DNA of 64,000 nt from Sporosarcina sp. HYO08 (lineage in GTDB: Bacteria > Bacillota > Bacilli > Bacillales_A > Planococcaceae): positions 1 to 64,000 of the forward strand of contig NZ_LPUT01000032.1 of the NCBI RefSeq assembly GCF_001563475.1, written 5' to 3'. Under the pieces are notes generated by a model that had not been told where the DNA came from, did no database searches, and saw only the letters and a program-made list of their open reading frames with translations. A program made the position numbers and the translations under genes. Positions 54,725 to 63,682 of this stretch are shown in pieces (within the stretch, counting starts at the first letter, position 1; each line of letters starts with the position of its first letter).

Positions 54725-54804
54725 TCAATAACTAGTGAGCGCACTGGTGTTCTTAGGAATCGCCCGCTTCAAAAACGGAACGTTTTAAGTGGTGGGTAGT
54801 TCAA
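54600..54804 (+). ncRNA. Probable omega-RNA region (tnpB 3' end and right end)
   Basis: By analogy with ISDra2, the omega-RNA covers the end of tnpB and the right-end hairpins and ends at TTCAA, with the guide taken from the flanking bases after 54804 (starting AGTTTGTCCTC). The structured 54725-54804 supports this. The 5' end is a guess. Confidence 0.5.
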
Positions 54805-54913
54805 AGTTTGTCCTCTTTTGGTAAGCAATCACAATACCTTATCAATCTATTCTTTCTTTTACTACGATATGATAATAGTTGATATGAAATTTATTGAACA
54901 TTTTATAAAGATG

Positions 54914-54942
54914 TTGAGTATACTATTTATACTTGGTATAAT
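54914..54942 (+). promoter_or_regulatory. Promoter with internal HxlR-type operator
   Basis: -35 TTGAGT (54914-54919), -10 TATAAT (54937-54942), 17-bp spacer. The inverted repeat AGTAT-N7-ATACT fills the spacer (54917-54933), a good place for the downstream HxlR regulator to repress itself and the adjacent gene. Confidence 0.8.
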
Positions 54943-54958
54943 ATTTATATCATGAAGT

Positions 54959-55303
54959 GTGAGGGTGATCTTTATTCAAGTATGTCCTTATTTAGAATCT
55001 TGCTTTGAGATATTAGGAAGGCGCTGGAATGGGCTGATCATTCATTATTTATCGAACTGTCCACATTTCATGTCCCAGTTTTCTCAGATGAAACGTGATT
55101 TAAATGATATTACACCACGTTCACTATCTTTGAAGTTGACGGAACTTTCGGAGTTCGGATTAGTCGAAAAAAAAGTAACAGAAGGAACGCCCGTCGCGAT
55201 TACGTATCATCTGACCGAAAAAGGCCAACAGCTAGCAATTGCTTTAAAGCCTGTACATGAATGGGCTGTGAAGTATATTGAGCTTGGGGAAGGAAAAAAA
55301 TAA
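54959..55303 (+). CDS. HxlR-family regulator, probably autoregulated
   Basis: About 109-114 residues. QVCPYLESCFEILGRRWNGLIIHYL with Cys in the YodB-like position, ITPRSLSLKLTELSEFGLVEKKV and wing VAITYHLTEKGQQLA. The start is uncertain: the frame opens with GTG 54959, but that would leave only about 10 bases after the predicted transcription start and no ribosome site. GAGGGTGAT (54961-54969), a good Shine-Dalgarno match, is ideally spaced for ATT at 54974. Followed by a DsbA/SpxH-like gene after 19 bp, likely co-transcribed; cysteine-based redox sensing is a reasonable inference. Confidence 0.85.
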   Translation: MRVIFIQVCPYLESCFEILGRRWNGLIIHYLSNCPHFMSQFSQMKRDLNDITPRSLSLKLTELSEFGLVEKKVTEGTPVAITYHLTEKGQQLAIALKPVHEWAVKYIELGEGKK

Positions 55304-55322
55304 TATAAAAGGGGAATGTATA

Positions 55323-56249
55323 ATGGGTACGAAGAATCCTATGATGTGTGATTTGCAAACAGGTATTTGCGGACCTGCTGGAGAAGACACAAGTCCAATG
55401 GAGTTCATCGATTTAACAGCACCGAAGAAAAAGATTGAACTATATTATGTAACGGATCCAATCTGCTCGCATTGCTGGGCATTGGAGCCGGTTCTTCGAA
55501 AATTTGTCAGTCAATATGGGCAATATTTTAATATGCACACGCTTATGGGAGGATTGCTTGAGAAATGGGACGGTTTCGCGGATGTAAGTAACGGTATTTC
55601 TAGTCCAGCCGATGTGGCGGGTCACTGGAGGGAAGTAGGAGAACACTCCCGTATGCCAATCGATGGAACCGTTTGGTACGACAACCCAATCGAATCATCT
55701 TTCATTCCATCTCGTGTTTACAAAGTCATTCAAGAAGAAAGTCCGGAGCTCGCAAACGTTTTTTTACGTCGTGCACGTGAAGAACTTTTTGCGTTCAATC
55801 AAAACATTGCACAAGACGACCTGTTAATTACTCTTGTGAATCAAATTGGGCTAAATGGGGAAGAAATCGTTAGTCAATCAAAGCAAACAGAAGCTAACCT
55901 ATCTTTACATGCAGACTTCCAGCTTGTCCGTAAGTTAGGCGTCCGCGGATTTCCAACAATCGTCATGGTCGACGAAGAACAAAAAGGCGTTCGAATCGTT
56001 GGTGCGCGTACGTTAGAAGATTACACGAATGCACTGCAACAATTACTGCCAGATGAATTACTAAAGCCGAAACAGCTGCCTGGTTTAGATCAACTATTGC
56101 AGCAGGAGAAATTGTTATTCTCACGTGAAATTGAAGAATACTACTCAATCGAAAAAGAAGAATTAGAGATATTTCTGGAGAAACAATTGCCGAAAGCTGC
56201 TTTTCAGTTGGATAGCATCCTTGGCGAGAAATATATTCAATCAAAATAA
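55323..56249 (+). CDS. DsbA-family thioredoxin-fold protein (SpxH/FrnE-like)
   Basis: 308 residues from ATG 55323 (AAAAGGGGAAT ahead; the frame extends back into the regulator). Thioredoxin fold with CxxC in DPICSHCWALEPVLRKF (about 50-66), long helical insertion, cis-Pro in VRGFPTIVMV. An N-terminal CDLQTGICG adds two cysteines. It resembles the ClpXP adaptor SpxH (YjbH), which has CxxC-W in the same place, and FrnE oxidoreductases; I cannot separate the two. A C-terminal copy of this gene survives as a remnant at 26752-26946. Confidence 0.85.
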   Translation: MGTKNPMMCDLQTGICGPAGEDTSPMEFIDLTAPKKKIELYYVTDPICSHCWALEPVLRKFVSQYGQYFNMHTLMGGLLEKWDGFADVSNGISSPADVAGHWREVGEHSRMPIDGTVWYDNPIESSFIPSRVYKVIQEESPELANVFLRRAREELFAFNQNIAQDDLLITLVNQIGLNGEEIVSQSKQTEANLSLHADFQLVRKLGVRGFPTIVMVDEEQKGVRIVGARTLEDYTNALQQLLPDELLKPKQLPGLDQLLQQEKLLFSREIEEYYSIEKEELEIFLEKQLPKAAFQLDSILGEKYIQSK

Positions 56250-56263
56250 AAGTTTATGAATAG

Positions 56264-56305
56264 TAACCATCCCGTCTATGAGTTGAAAAGGGATGGTTAT
56301 TTTTT
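56264..56305 (+). terminator. Terminator after the DsbA-like gene
   Basis: TAACCATCCC (56264-56273) and GGGATGGTTA (56290-56299), then TTTTTT. Confidence 0.85.
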
Positions 56306-56705
56306 CTGTTGTCATAAAGAATCACTTATTTATCATGTGTTTATTATTTTACAATACTTAATAATCATTCCTGCCTATCTAAGTATACCCAGTGCTTAGT
56401 CGGTTTTCCGCAATATAATGACGTTTACTTGGATATCGCTTTCCCTGCTCTTGATAACCCCCTTCTCTTTAATAGTATGCTGAAATATGGCCTTGATATA
56501 AAATATTATTATTTTTGAATAATATGATGAGTGCCGAATGCTTACCTGAATTACGGTTTAATTTGACCATTGTGGGTGCGACAATTTCTTCCGCAAGCTG
56601 TTTTGTCAACAAAAAAACTACCCCTTTGTATAGAAATTCACAAATACTCCGTACTTTTTTATACATCAAGTATAATGACTTTTCGAATTTATGTCATTAT
56701 ACTTT
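56306..56705. other. Intergenic region without a supported gene
   Basis: AT-rich. Short frames on both strands (such as 56515-56718 plus and 56469-56669 minus) have no ribosome sites or recognisable products. It probably holds the glycerate kinase promoter. Confidence 0.4.
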
Positions 56706-56719
56706 TGTAAACGCTTAAA
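56706..56719 (+). promoter_or_regulatory. cre-like site upstream of glycerate kinase
   Basis: TGTAAACGCTTAAA matches the catabolite-response consensus TGWAANCGNTNWCA except near its last bases. It lies 17 bp before the ATG, where CcpA would block expression when preferred sugars are present. Confidence 0.6.
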
Positions 56720-56735
56720 TAACGGGGTGAGAGTA

Positions 56736-57863
56736 ATGAAAGTTATAGTGGCACCGGATTCATTTAAAGGGAGTTTGACTGCGCTAGAGGCAGCCGAAGC
56801 AATGGCCGCAGGGATTAGTGAGTATGACGAAACGATTCAAACTGTTTTACTTCCAGCGGCAGACGGCGGAGAAGGCACCATGCGAAGTTTGGTAGGTGCT
56901 ACGAAAGGAAAAGAAGTACCTTTCGTTGTGCAGGACCCGCTTGGCAGAAATGTTGAAGCAAGCTTTGGCGTACTCGGTGATGGGGAAACATGTGCGATCG
57001 AAATTGCGGAAGCTTCAGGACTCATGCTTTTAGAGGAAACTGAAAGAAATCCACTTATTACGTCAACGTATGGAACAGGGGAATTGATCCGGCACGCACT
57101 TGATGCTGGGTTTCGAAAGTTTGTCATTGGGCTCGGTGGAAGCGCTACAAATGACGCTGGGACTGGGATGTTACAAGCACTCGGGATGAAGTTTCTCGAT
57201 AAAGAAGGTAAGGAATTGCATCCAGGAGGAGGTTCACTTACTGAACTCTATGAAATTGATTGTTCGCATTTCGACCCACGTATTCAGGAGAGTCATTTCC
57301 TAATTGCTTGTGATGTGGAAAATCCTTTTGTTGGCCCGGTCGGCGCATCCGCTGTTTTTGGTCCACAAAAAGGGGCTACGCCTGAAATGGTAGAGCATCT
57401 CGATCAAAACCTCACAAAGTTTGCGAATGTCGTTGAAGAACAAACAGGAATATCACTTCACGAGAAAACAGGGGCCGGCGCTGCCGGAGGAGCCGGCGGG
57501 GCATTCCAAGCATTCTTTCCCGCGGAAATGAGACAAGGGATTGAAGTTGTGTTACAAGCAATTTCATTTCATGAACAGACAAAAGATGCGGATCTTATTA
57601 TTACTGGTGAAGGTAAAACGGATAGCCAAACGTTGTCCGGGAAAACGCCATTTGGCATAGCGAAAGTGGCACAAGAGGTAGGAAAACCAGTCATTCTAAT
57701 TTCAGGTGCATTGGATGAAAAAAGTAGAGATGATTTGAATTCGATCTTTACTGAACTACATGCCATATCAGATGAAACAATTTCTACGGATGATTCTATG
57801 AAAAATGCTTTTCACTATTTAAGACAAAAAACAAATCAAGTATTAAAAAAATATGTAAGATGA
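56736..57863 (+). CDS. glxK: Glycerate 2-kinase
   Basis: 375 residues, type I glycerate kinase (GlxK/GarK). Motifs: APDSFKGSLTALEAAEAMAAGI, LPAADGGEGTMRSL, GLGGSATNDAGTGMLQALG, GAGAAGGAGGAFQAF and TGEGKTDSQTLSGKTP. Phosphorylates D-glycerate to 2-phosphoglycerate. The frame opens 15 codons earlier, but ATG 56736 behind GGGGTGAGAG starts the canonical MKVIVAPDSFKG. Its usual partner, a GntP permease, follows but is broken. Confidence 0.94.
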   Translation: MKVIVAPDSFKGSLTALEAAEAMAAGISEYDETIQTVLLPAADGGEGTMRSLVGATKGKEVPFVVQDPLGRNVEASFGVLGDGETCAIEIAEASGLMLLEETERNPLITSTYGTGELIRHALDAGFRKFVIGLGGSATNDAGTGMLQALGMKFLDKEGKELHPGGGSLTELYEIDCSHFDPRIQESHFLIACDVENPFVGPVGASAVFGPQKGATPEMVEHLDQNLTKFANVVEEQTGISLHEKTGAGAAGGAGGAFQAFFPAEMRQGIEVVLQAISFHEQTKDADLIITGEGKTDSQTLSGKTPFGIAKVAQEVGKPVILISGALDEKSRDDLNSIFTELHAISDETISTDDSMKNAFHYLRQKTNQVLKKYVR

Positions 57864-57887
57864 TAAGTCGTTAGGGAGCGTAAAGTA

Positions 57888-58647
57888 ATGTTATTTGGAA
57901 TTATTGCAATAGTAGTTGTCTTAACAGTTATCTTAACGGCTGTTTTCAAAGTGCATCCATTTTCATCTTTACTATTTAGTGCATTTCCAGTAAGTATTGG
58001 TTCTGGAATGCCATTATTAGAAGTCGTTGAGAGTGTGAACGACGGTTACGGCAGTATTATGAAAAGTATTGTCATTGTTGCCGGTACGATTATTGGTGTC
58101 ATTTTAGAAAAGTCGCTATTGCATCGATGTCTATTGCGCTTGCCACTGGTTTATATGCAACGCATACATTAGTTGTTCCCGGACCAGGTCCAATGGCTGC
58201 AACGGGTAATATTGGAGCCGAATTGGCGCAAGCGGTGCATTTGGAAAAGTCATTTCCAACTCTGGCGTTGCGGAATTGATCAAAAATATGAATATGGATG
58301 TATTCGGAAGCGGAGCATTATTCCTTCTCGTTCCATTTATGATTTCGGCTACTTTGAAAACTGCACAAGGCTCTACGACAGCGGCGATTCTCATTACATC
58401 GACTTTAGTCGCCCCATTACTTCCTTTAATGGGCATTGACGGAGCCATTCCGCTTGCACTCGTTGTTATGGCAATTGGGGCAGGGGGGATGGCAATCAGC
58501 CATGTGAACGATAGCTTCTTCTGGGTTGTGACACAGTTTAGCGAGATGAAATTAAAAGATGCCTACAAGGCACAAACGATGGCTACGCTGTTGCAAGGAA
58601 TTACGACGATTGCTGTCTCAATGATTCTATGGACGTTTTTAGTCTAA
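57888..58647 (+). pseudogene. GntP-family (glycerate/gluconate) permease, two internal deletions
   Basis: Three homologous pieces of one GntP protein lie in three frames. 57888-58110 gives MLFGIIAIVVVLTVIL..IIGVILEKS; 58112-58225 gives VAIASMSIALATGLYATHT..GNIGAELA; 58228-58647 gives ASGAFGKVISNSGVAELI to the end, including the AGGMAISHVNDSFFWVV motif. About 253 codons remain of the usual 420-450. The missing parts fit two deletions at about 58110 and 58225, each shifting the frame. The promoter-side ATG and the gene end are intact, so decay is recent or the kinase is still selected. Confidence 0.88.
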
Positions 58648-58662
58648 AAGTAAGAAGAGATG

Positions 58663-58702
58663 AAAAGAACCGAGTAGCTCCTACTGCTACCCGGTTCTTT
58701 TT
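58663..58702. terminator. Bidirectional terminator
   Basis: AAAAGAACCGAGTAGC (58663-58678) and GCTACCCGGTTCTTTT, with flanking A and T runs. Confidence 0.85.
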
Positions 58703-58708
58703 GCAAAT

Positions 58709-60844
58709 TCACTTTAATGCGTTTAGCATTTCAGAAAGTGTCTTCACACTTTCGTATTCCTCGTCAATAGTTGTTTGGAGGAGTTGTTTTTGATTTTCTA
58801 AAGTCTTTGTAAGCGTTTCGATCTCTGCGCTCAAATCAGGATTGGCTTGATCGCGTTTTTCTAACAAAGCATTCGTTGTGTCATATAAGTCTTCATGACC
58901 TACAATTCTTCCTGCGCCCCACAGCAATCTGTCGGCAGGTTGCTTTAACACATAGTCTGTGAAATATTGGTTTGTTTCTTTGTCAAAATCATAAGTGTAC
59001 CAGTTATTGTCGATTAACCATAAATGTTCATCAAGCGGCGTGGCAATATCACCTTTTTTCAAAGCGTCAATAGAAGAAGCTAATTGCTCAATGTTATTTT
59101 GCGCATGTTCATGCGGGAAAATTGGCTCGTCTTCCCATGTGAGCTTCACAAAATGGTCTTGGGCAAATTTAAATGTTTCCAAAAGACCTGCGTTAAGCTC
59201 TCTGCTTTCCTTATAGAGCATTTTGGCCGTTTCGGTATCGTCTTTCATCAATGCTTGCAAGTAGTTATCATTGATTTCATTTACTTTTTTGTTAATCTCT
59301 TCCGCTGCAGCAATTGCCTTGTCTATTTCTGCATTAATCTCTTTTGAAGATACAGATGCACTTTCAAAGATCTCTTCGCTCACACTTTCTTTTAAAGCTT
59401 TCATTCTAACCGTAAAGTCGAGCGGTGTAACGGCTGTTTGATCGTAATGCATTGTCAGGAAACCATAGAGCTGCTGGTGGAACAATAATGCTTTTTCGTT
59501 ATACGTGTCTTCATTATCAAATTGTGAATGGTAATGTGTTCTCATAAATTCACTGTCTTGAAAATCATTTCGAAGTGCCGGAACACCTGCAATGGAGAAT
59601 GAAAAATCATCCGACCATGTGCGAAGCGGCGAAACAACGGATATCCCGTCTTTGTATACACCTTCGACATGCGGCACGGTTTTGGCAAATTTCTCAAGAT
59701 CCGTTTTGAATTCATAGATGGCACGGATTTCATCGCTTGACGTATGTTCATAAGCTGGAAGCTCAAAGTTTAGATTGGCAACCGCTTTTCCTACCCATTC
59801 CGGGTGGACCCTAAAGATTTGATTGTAAGCACCGGTTGACCAATCATAGCGCGTGTTTGAAACGCCCCATTCTTCTGCAGCAAGTGCGTTAAAAATAATC
59901 GTTTTTTCCGGTTTGTAGCCACTATCGATGAGTCCTTTTGCAATGCTCATCATAAGGCCGATTGCGGCATTGTCATCCTGGAAACCTAAAAAATAGGAAT
60001 CATAATGTGCGGATAAAATAATGTACGAATCTGGGTCTTTTCCGATGATTTTTCCGTAGTAATTATACGTTTTCCCATCAAAGGCAACTGTCGATTTCGC
60101 GTCAAAGTTTACTTTCAAAGCGTTTCCATTTTTATCAAGTGCTTTTTTCAACACCTTCGCATCCGCCTGTGACATCGAAAAGGCAGGCGCATAGTCCGGT
60201 CCAATAATATCTTGCGCGTTCAAAGCCGTTGGATCGACCTCTGAATAGCCGCCATCTTGTACAGCGATGACTCCAGCAGCGCCTTTTAAATACGCTTGAT
60301 AGGCAGGGTAGTTAACCCACCATTCTTCACGCTGATTAATGTCGATTAAAACGAGCTTATTTTTCACGTCTAGTGTTGCAAGGTCGTTTTTCGTACCTTT
60401 TCCAGCGTAAATAACTTCAAACTCTTTTACACCTTTTGTATCGAAGTTCGTTTGGTAACTTCCTAAAACAGCTTCATACGCTTGTCCATTTTCATCCGTG
60501 AAAGTGAAATCCGCTTTTTCAAACTCCCATGTATCAACGGTAATCTCATCTTTTGTTACTTCGGATAGACCGATTTTTTTCATTTCCTCAAAGATTTTAT
60601 TGCCTGTTTGAATTTCTGCTTGTGACCCAGCCGTGCGATACCCTAATTTTTCATTCGTTTTAAATTCTTCAAGGCTTTTTGTGAAGTTATAAGCATACTC
60701 CGTATCTACTTTTGACAAATAGTTGCTTTGTGCATCTTTCAATGGCTCGCTTTTCGGTTTATTCACGGGCTCATTTTTCGTACAAGCCGACAAGATCAAA
60801 GCAAAAATAAGCAACAAAGGAATAGCGTTCAATTTCTTTTTCAT
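58709..60844 (-). CDS. M28-family zinc peptidase lipoprotein with PA domain
   Basis: 711 residues from ATG 60844 (GGAG ahead; 22 more codons are open upstream). The signal peptide ends in lipobox LSAC (Cys21). A protease-associated domain (about 120-255) precedes the M28 domain: SAHYDS (His, Asp), QDDNAAIGLMMSIA (bridging Asp), AAEEWG (Glu pair), and a final His in THYHSQFDNEDTY. The last 230 residues are charged and helical, with many Glu/Lys, and not part of other M28 enzymes I know. Likely an extracellular aminopeptidase. Confidence 0.87.
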   Translation of the reverse strand: MKKKLNAIPLLLIFALILSACTKNEPVNKPKSEPLKDAQSNYLSKVDTEYAYNFTKSLEEFKTNEKLGYRTAGSQAEIQTGNKIFEEMKKIGLSEVTKDEITVDTWEFEKADFTFTDENGQAYEAVLGSYQTNFDTKGVKEFEVIYAGKGTKNDLATLDVKNKLVLIDINQREEWWVNYPAYQAYLKGAAGVIAVQDGGYSEVDPTALNAQDIIGPDYAPAFSMSQADAKVLKKALDKNGNALKVNFDAKSTVAFDGKTYNYYGKIIGKDPDSYIILSAHYDSYFLGFQDDNAAIGLMMSIAKGLIDSGYKPEKTIIFNALAAEEWGVSNTRYDWSTGAYNQIFRVHPEWVGKAVANLNFELPAYEHTSSDEIRAIYEFKTDLEKFAKTVPHVEGVYKDGISVVSPLRTWSDDFSFSIAGVPALRNDFQDSEFMRTHYHSQFDNEDTYNEKALLFHQQLYGFLTMHYDQTAVTPLDFTVRMKALKESVSEEIFESASVSSKEINAEIDKAIAAAEEINKKVNEINDNYLQALMKDDTETAKMLYKESRELNAGLLETFKFAQDHFVKLTWEDEPIFPHEHAQNNIEQLASSIDALKKGDIATPLDEHLWLIDNNWYTYDFDKETNQYFTDYVLKQPADRLLWGAGRIVGHEDLYDTTNALLEKRDQANPDLSAEIETLTKTLENQKQLLQTTIDEEYESVKTLSEMLNALK

Positions 60845-61272
60845 GTACCAATCTCCAATCAATATTTTTCCATATTTCTTAATTAAACAATACCTATATT
60901 TGGATAGCAAGGTATTTTTGATTTACATTTACTATGCCCGTTATACAGTTAAAAATGTGTAATGAAGCCTTTATCCAAAATGTTTCTGGCGGGATCGGAA
61001 AGGAATTATAAAGAAGCGTATGTTCCCTATTTTATAATTGAATTGGCAGAAAATAAAGTGGGAGATAGGTTGATGCTTGAATAATAGGTGTACGCATCAT
61101 CTAAGAAGATAATCTTTTCCTAACATGTTTGACTATCGTTTTTTAGGAACTAACTTGCACTAATTGTAGCCAAGCCAGTCATTATGCACATAGATGACTG
61201 GCTTGGCTTTTTGTACTTTAAGTGTAATGCTGTCATGAAAGAGGGGGCAAGGTTCGAAAAATCCCTTGATGA
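60845..61272. other. Intergenic region with a terminator
   Basis: 61168-61213 holds a perfect 15-bp hairpin (AGCCAAGCCAGTCAT / ATGACTGGCTTGGCT) followed by TTTTTG. An open stretch ending 61083 (KEAYVPYFIIELAENKV..) may be a gene remnant, but I cannot place it. Confidence 0.6.
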
Positions 61273-61842
61273 TTACCCGATGTTTGACGAATTCAACAAA
61301 TAATCTTTATAAAAGGATACATAAATATCAAGACTCTCCATAAAAGCCTGTTGCAGATTTTTAAATTGTAGGATCAGGGTGGATCTTGAGTGATGCTTGG
61401 AGTTCATTAATCCCACTATACGTTCTTCAATCGCTACTAATTGCTGAATATTCATCTTGAGATATTCTTTTGCTTCTTGGGAATACCCTTCATTCAAGGC
61501 TAATTCTAACAAAGTATTTCGTGTGTTTCTAACCTCCGTTAAAATAACATCCAAATCTTGAAAATGAATTTTTATTTTCTTATCGCTCATGAACCAATCC
61601 TGTTCATACATAGTAAGGACGCCGGCTGTTCTACTTGATACCAAATCATCTCGTAAGCTTTCTTCATGAATTTTTTTGAATTCATTTAGATCTTTTGTAT
61701 ATTCTTGGACGACTATATGATCAGGATGATAGGTAAAGCTTTTTTGGATACTGAAAAGAGAATAAGGGTAAAGCCAAGCGATGGTAAAGAAGCAAATTAC
61801 CAAAATAACAAATAGAAATATATTCAAGCCTTTTTTATTTTT
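61273..61842 (-). CDS. Membrane-anchored protein of unknown function in the ABC cluster
   Basis: 189 residues from TTG 61842, behind GCGGGGGATT; a longer TTG start at 61887 would lie inside a hairpin arm and is less likely. One N-terminal helix (about 8-28), then an extracytoplasmic helical domain of about 160 residues rich in charged residues. No catalytic motif recognised. Same strand as the ABC genes, separated from them by a 21-bp perfect palindrome, so it may be a distal partner of that exporter. Confidence 0.7.
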   Translation of the reverse strand, partial: KNKKGLNIFLFVILVICFFTIAWLYPYSLFSIQKSFTYHPDHIVVQEYTKDLNEFKKIHEESLRDDLVSSRTAGVLTMYEQDWFMSDKKIKIHFQDLDVILTEVRNTRNTLLELALNEGYSQEAKEYLKMNIQQLVAIEERIVGLMNSKHHSRSTLILQFKNLQQAFMESLDIYVSFYKDYLLNSSNIG

Positions 61843-61874
61843 CAAATAAGAATCCCCCGCTTTTTTATCATAAT

Positions 61875-61925
61875 AAGCATATATCAACGCCCACCTATTC
61901 CACGGGTGGGCGTTGATATATGCTT
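61875..61925. repeat. Perfect 21-bp inverted repeat
   Basis: Arms AAGCATATATCAACGCCCACC (61875-61895) and the exact complement (61905-61925), 9-base loop TATTCCACG. There is no T-run on either side. It could be an attenuator between the permease gene and the anchored-protein gene, or a processing or insertion site. Confidence 0.8.
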
Positions 61926-62072
61926 TACGTAGTTTTATTTAGAACACGACAATTATCTGGAAGGGAGTTCGACCAAGTGTAGTTGATCAATTGCTGCTGG
62001 TCCAAGCCAGTTGTTTCAATACATGCATTAAATAATAAAGCGGATTTTACGACTGAAAAGCTAAACGCCAGA

Positions 62073-62807
62073 TTATCTTCTAAACCACTTAGTTATGTTA
62101 ATAAGGGGATGTTTTCTGCAAGTTAACAGTAATAATATAATACTCACTACAACAAGCACGATACGGTTAACGATGTAGAGTGTCGGGGAATACTGATAAT
62201 AAAAGTTATTGGAGTGGGCTCCTAATGAAAGGTATGCTAACGTTCTTCCCGCAGAGATATAATCAAAGACATAGTAAGCCAACATAACAAATAAGCCTAT
62301 GTAAGCATTTTTAAACTGATGCATGAAAAATAGAACAACCGCGCATAACATAAATAGATTAGGTAGTTTCGCTAAAGCCATCCATACACTTTGTACGTCT
62401 AAAAAAGCAACGTTTCGAAAATACATCATATGACTGAAAAGCACTCCAATTGAAAAGGTAACTACAAACGTTAACCATCTACAAATCATCATACTGCTAT
62501 AAGTTTTATCGGTGTAAAATTGGAAAAACACATAAATTTTCTCTTTGTAATCTGGCAGAAAAGCGTAGAAAATGACAAGCGCTGCCAGCAAAGGCACCGC
62601 ATAATCAAATAAATTATCTATACTTTGAAACTTCCCATAGTTTTTTAATATATTTATGTATTCGTTTGGGACAGGAAAAACAACACAATATATATATAAT
62701 AAAAAAAGTAAACCAATGCTAATTTTTAGTAACTTTCCCTTATGATCGAACATTGTAAAGAAGTGCTGCTTATAGATTTTGAGCGTGCTGAAAGTAAATA
62801 TAGGCAT
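62073..62807 (-). CDS. ABC-2 type permease-like membrane protein
   Basis: 244 residues, about six helices (near 30-48, 70-88, 108-128, 145-165, 170-188, 210-230), the shape of an ABC-2 transporter permease. The start overlaps the end of the ATPase gene by 38 bp, so the two form a complex. No family-specific motif recognised. Confidence 0.8.
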   Translation of the reverse strand: MPIFTFSTLKIYKQHFFTMFDHKGKLLKISIGLLFLLYIYCVVFPVPNEYINILKNYGKFQSIDNLFDYAVPLLAALVIFYAFLPDYKEKIYVFFQFYTDKTYSSMMICRWLTFVVTFSIGVLFSHMMYFRNVAFLDVQSVWMALAKLPNLFMLCAVVLFFMHQFKNAYIGLFVMLAYYVFDYISAGRTLAYLSLGAHSNNFYYQYSPTLYIVNRIVLVVVSIILLLLTCRKHPLINITKWFRR

Positions 62808-63666
62808 TTTCCAGACTCACTTCCCTTACTTGACAACTATTATCTAAAACAGTTGCTGTTTTGTTGCGCGATATATATTTAATTTGTATTAAATGATCTG
62901 CCATTCTCTTTTCCTCGATAATATGAACTTTGTTGCGTACCTCATTAAGCTCCCGCTTATCAATAACAGCCATTAAAAGATGAGGCTTGGCAAGATCTAT
63001 CAGTTCATTGACTGTTCCATCAAACTGTAATGTATGATCGTTTCCAATAATCATCAGCTTATCACTATATAGCTCTACATCCTCAATAATATGAGTGGAA
63101 ATAATTGTAATTGAATGAAGACTAATTCTTGATAATAACTCTCTAAACGCGATCCGTTGCTCGGGATCCAATCCTACAGTAGGTTCATCCACAAGGATTA
63201 AATCGGGATGGCCAATGACAGCCTGTGCAATTCCTAGACGTCGTTTATAGCCACCGGAATATTTTCCGATTTTTTTTCGAATCACTTCTTGTAAAGAAAA
63301 GTCTTCAACAATTTGTTGCAAATGTTGTTTTTTATCTTGCGGCGGCAATTTCTTTACGTCATATACATAAGACAAAAAGTCATAACCCGTCACATTGTGA
63401 TACATGTCGAACATTTGAGGCAAATAACCGGCTTTCTCAATTGGATATGAACGATGTGAAAGTAGTGATTCTTCATTCAAATACACTTCGCCCGAATGAG
63501 GGTATAAAATTCCCGCTAAAATATTCATCAATGTTGATTTTCCGACACCATTATTGCCGAGTAATGCGATAATACCATTCGTGCAATTGAACGAGAAATT
63601 TTTAAGAATTTCTCGCTTACCAATTTGATAACATAAATTTTGTACACGTAATTGATTTTGCATCAA
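62770..63666 (-). CDS. ABC transporter ATPase (ABC-2 exporter type)
   Basis: 298 residues. Walker A LLGNNGVGKST, Q-loop YLPQMFD, signature KYSGGYKRRLGIAQA (variant S-G-G-Y), Walker B LILVDEPTVGLDPEQR, switch His in STHIIED. The C-terminal 75 residues are a separate domain usual in exporter ATPases. Starts at ATG 63666 or 63663. Pairs with the overlapping permease. Substrate unknown; drug, bacteriocin or cell-envelope export are the common roles. Confidence 0.9.
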   Translation of the reverse strand: MMQNQLRVQNLCYQIGKREILKNFSFNCTNGIIALLGNNGVGKSTLMNILAGILYPHSGEVYLNEESLLSHRSYPIEKAGYLPQMFDMYHNVTGYDFLSYVYDVKKLPPQDKKQHLQQIVEDFSLQEVIRKKIGKYSGGYKRRLGIAQAVIGHPDLILVDEPTVGLDPEQRIAFRELLSRISLHSITIISTHIIEDVELYSDKLMIIGNDHTLQFDGTVNELIDLAKPHLLMAVIDKRELNEVRNKVHIIEEKRMADHLIQIKYISRNKTATVLDNSCQVREVSLENAYIYFQHAQNL

Positions 63667-63682
63667 ATTTCACTCCATCATA

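Larger units (their letters stand above)
53475..54804 (+). mobile_element. IS200/IS605-family element carrying only tnpB
   Basis: The unit holds tnpB and no Y1 transposase tnpA (IS1341-type). The left end has the subterminal hairpin GGGC-GCA-GCCC (about 53500). The right end has a hairpin CCCGCTTCAAAAACG / CGTTTTAAGTGGTGGG (54762-54796) and finishes in TTCAA at 54800-54804, like the TCAA right ends of ISDra2 and ISHp608. The left boundary is approximate. Mobility would need TnpA in trans. Confidence 0.7.
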
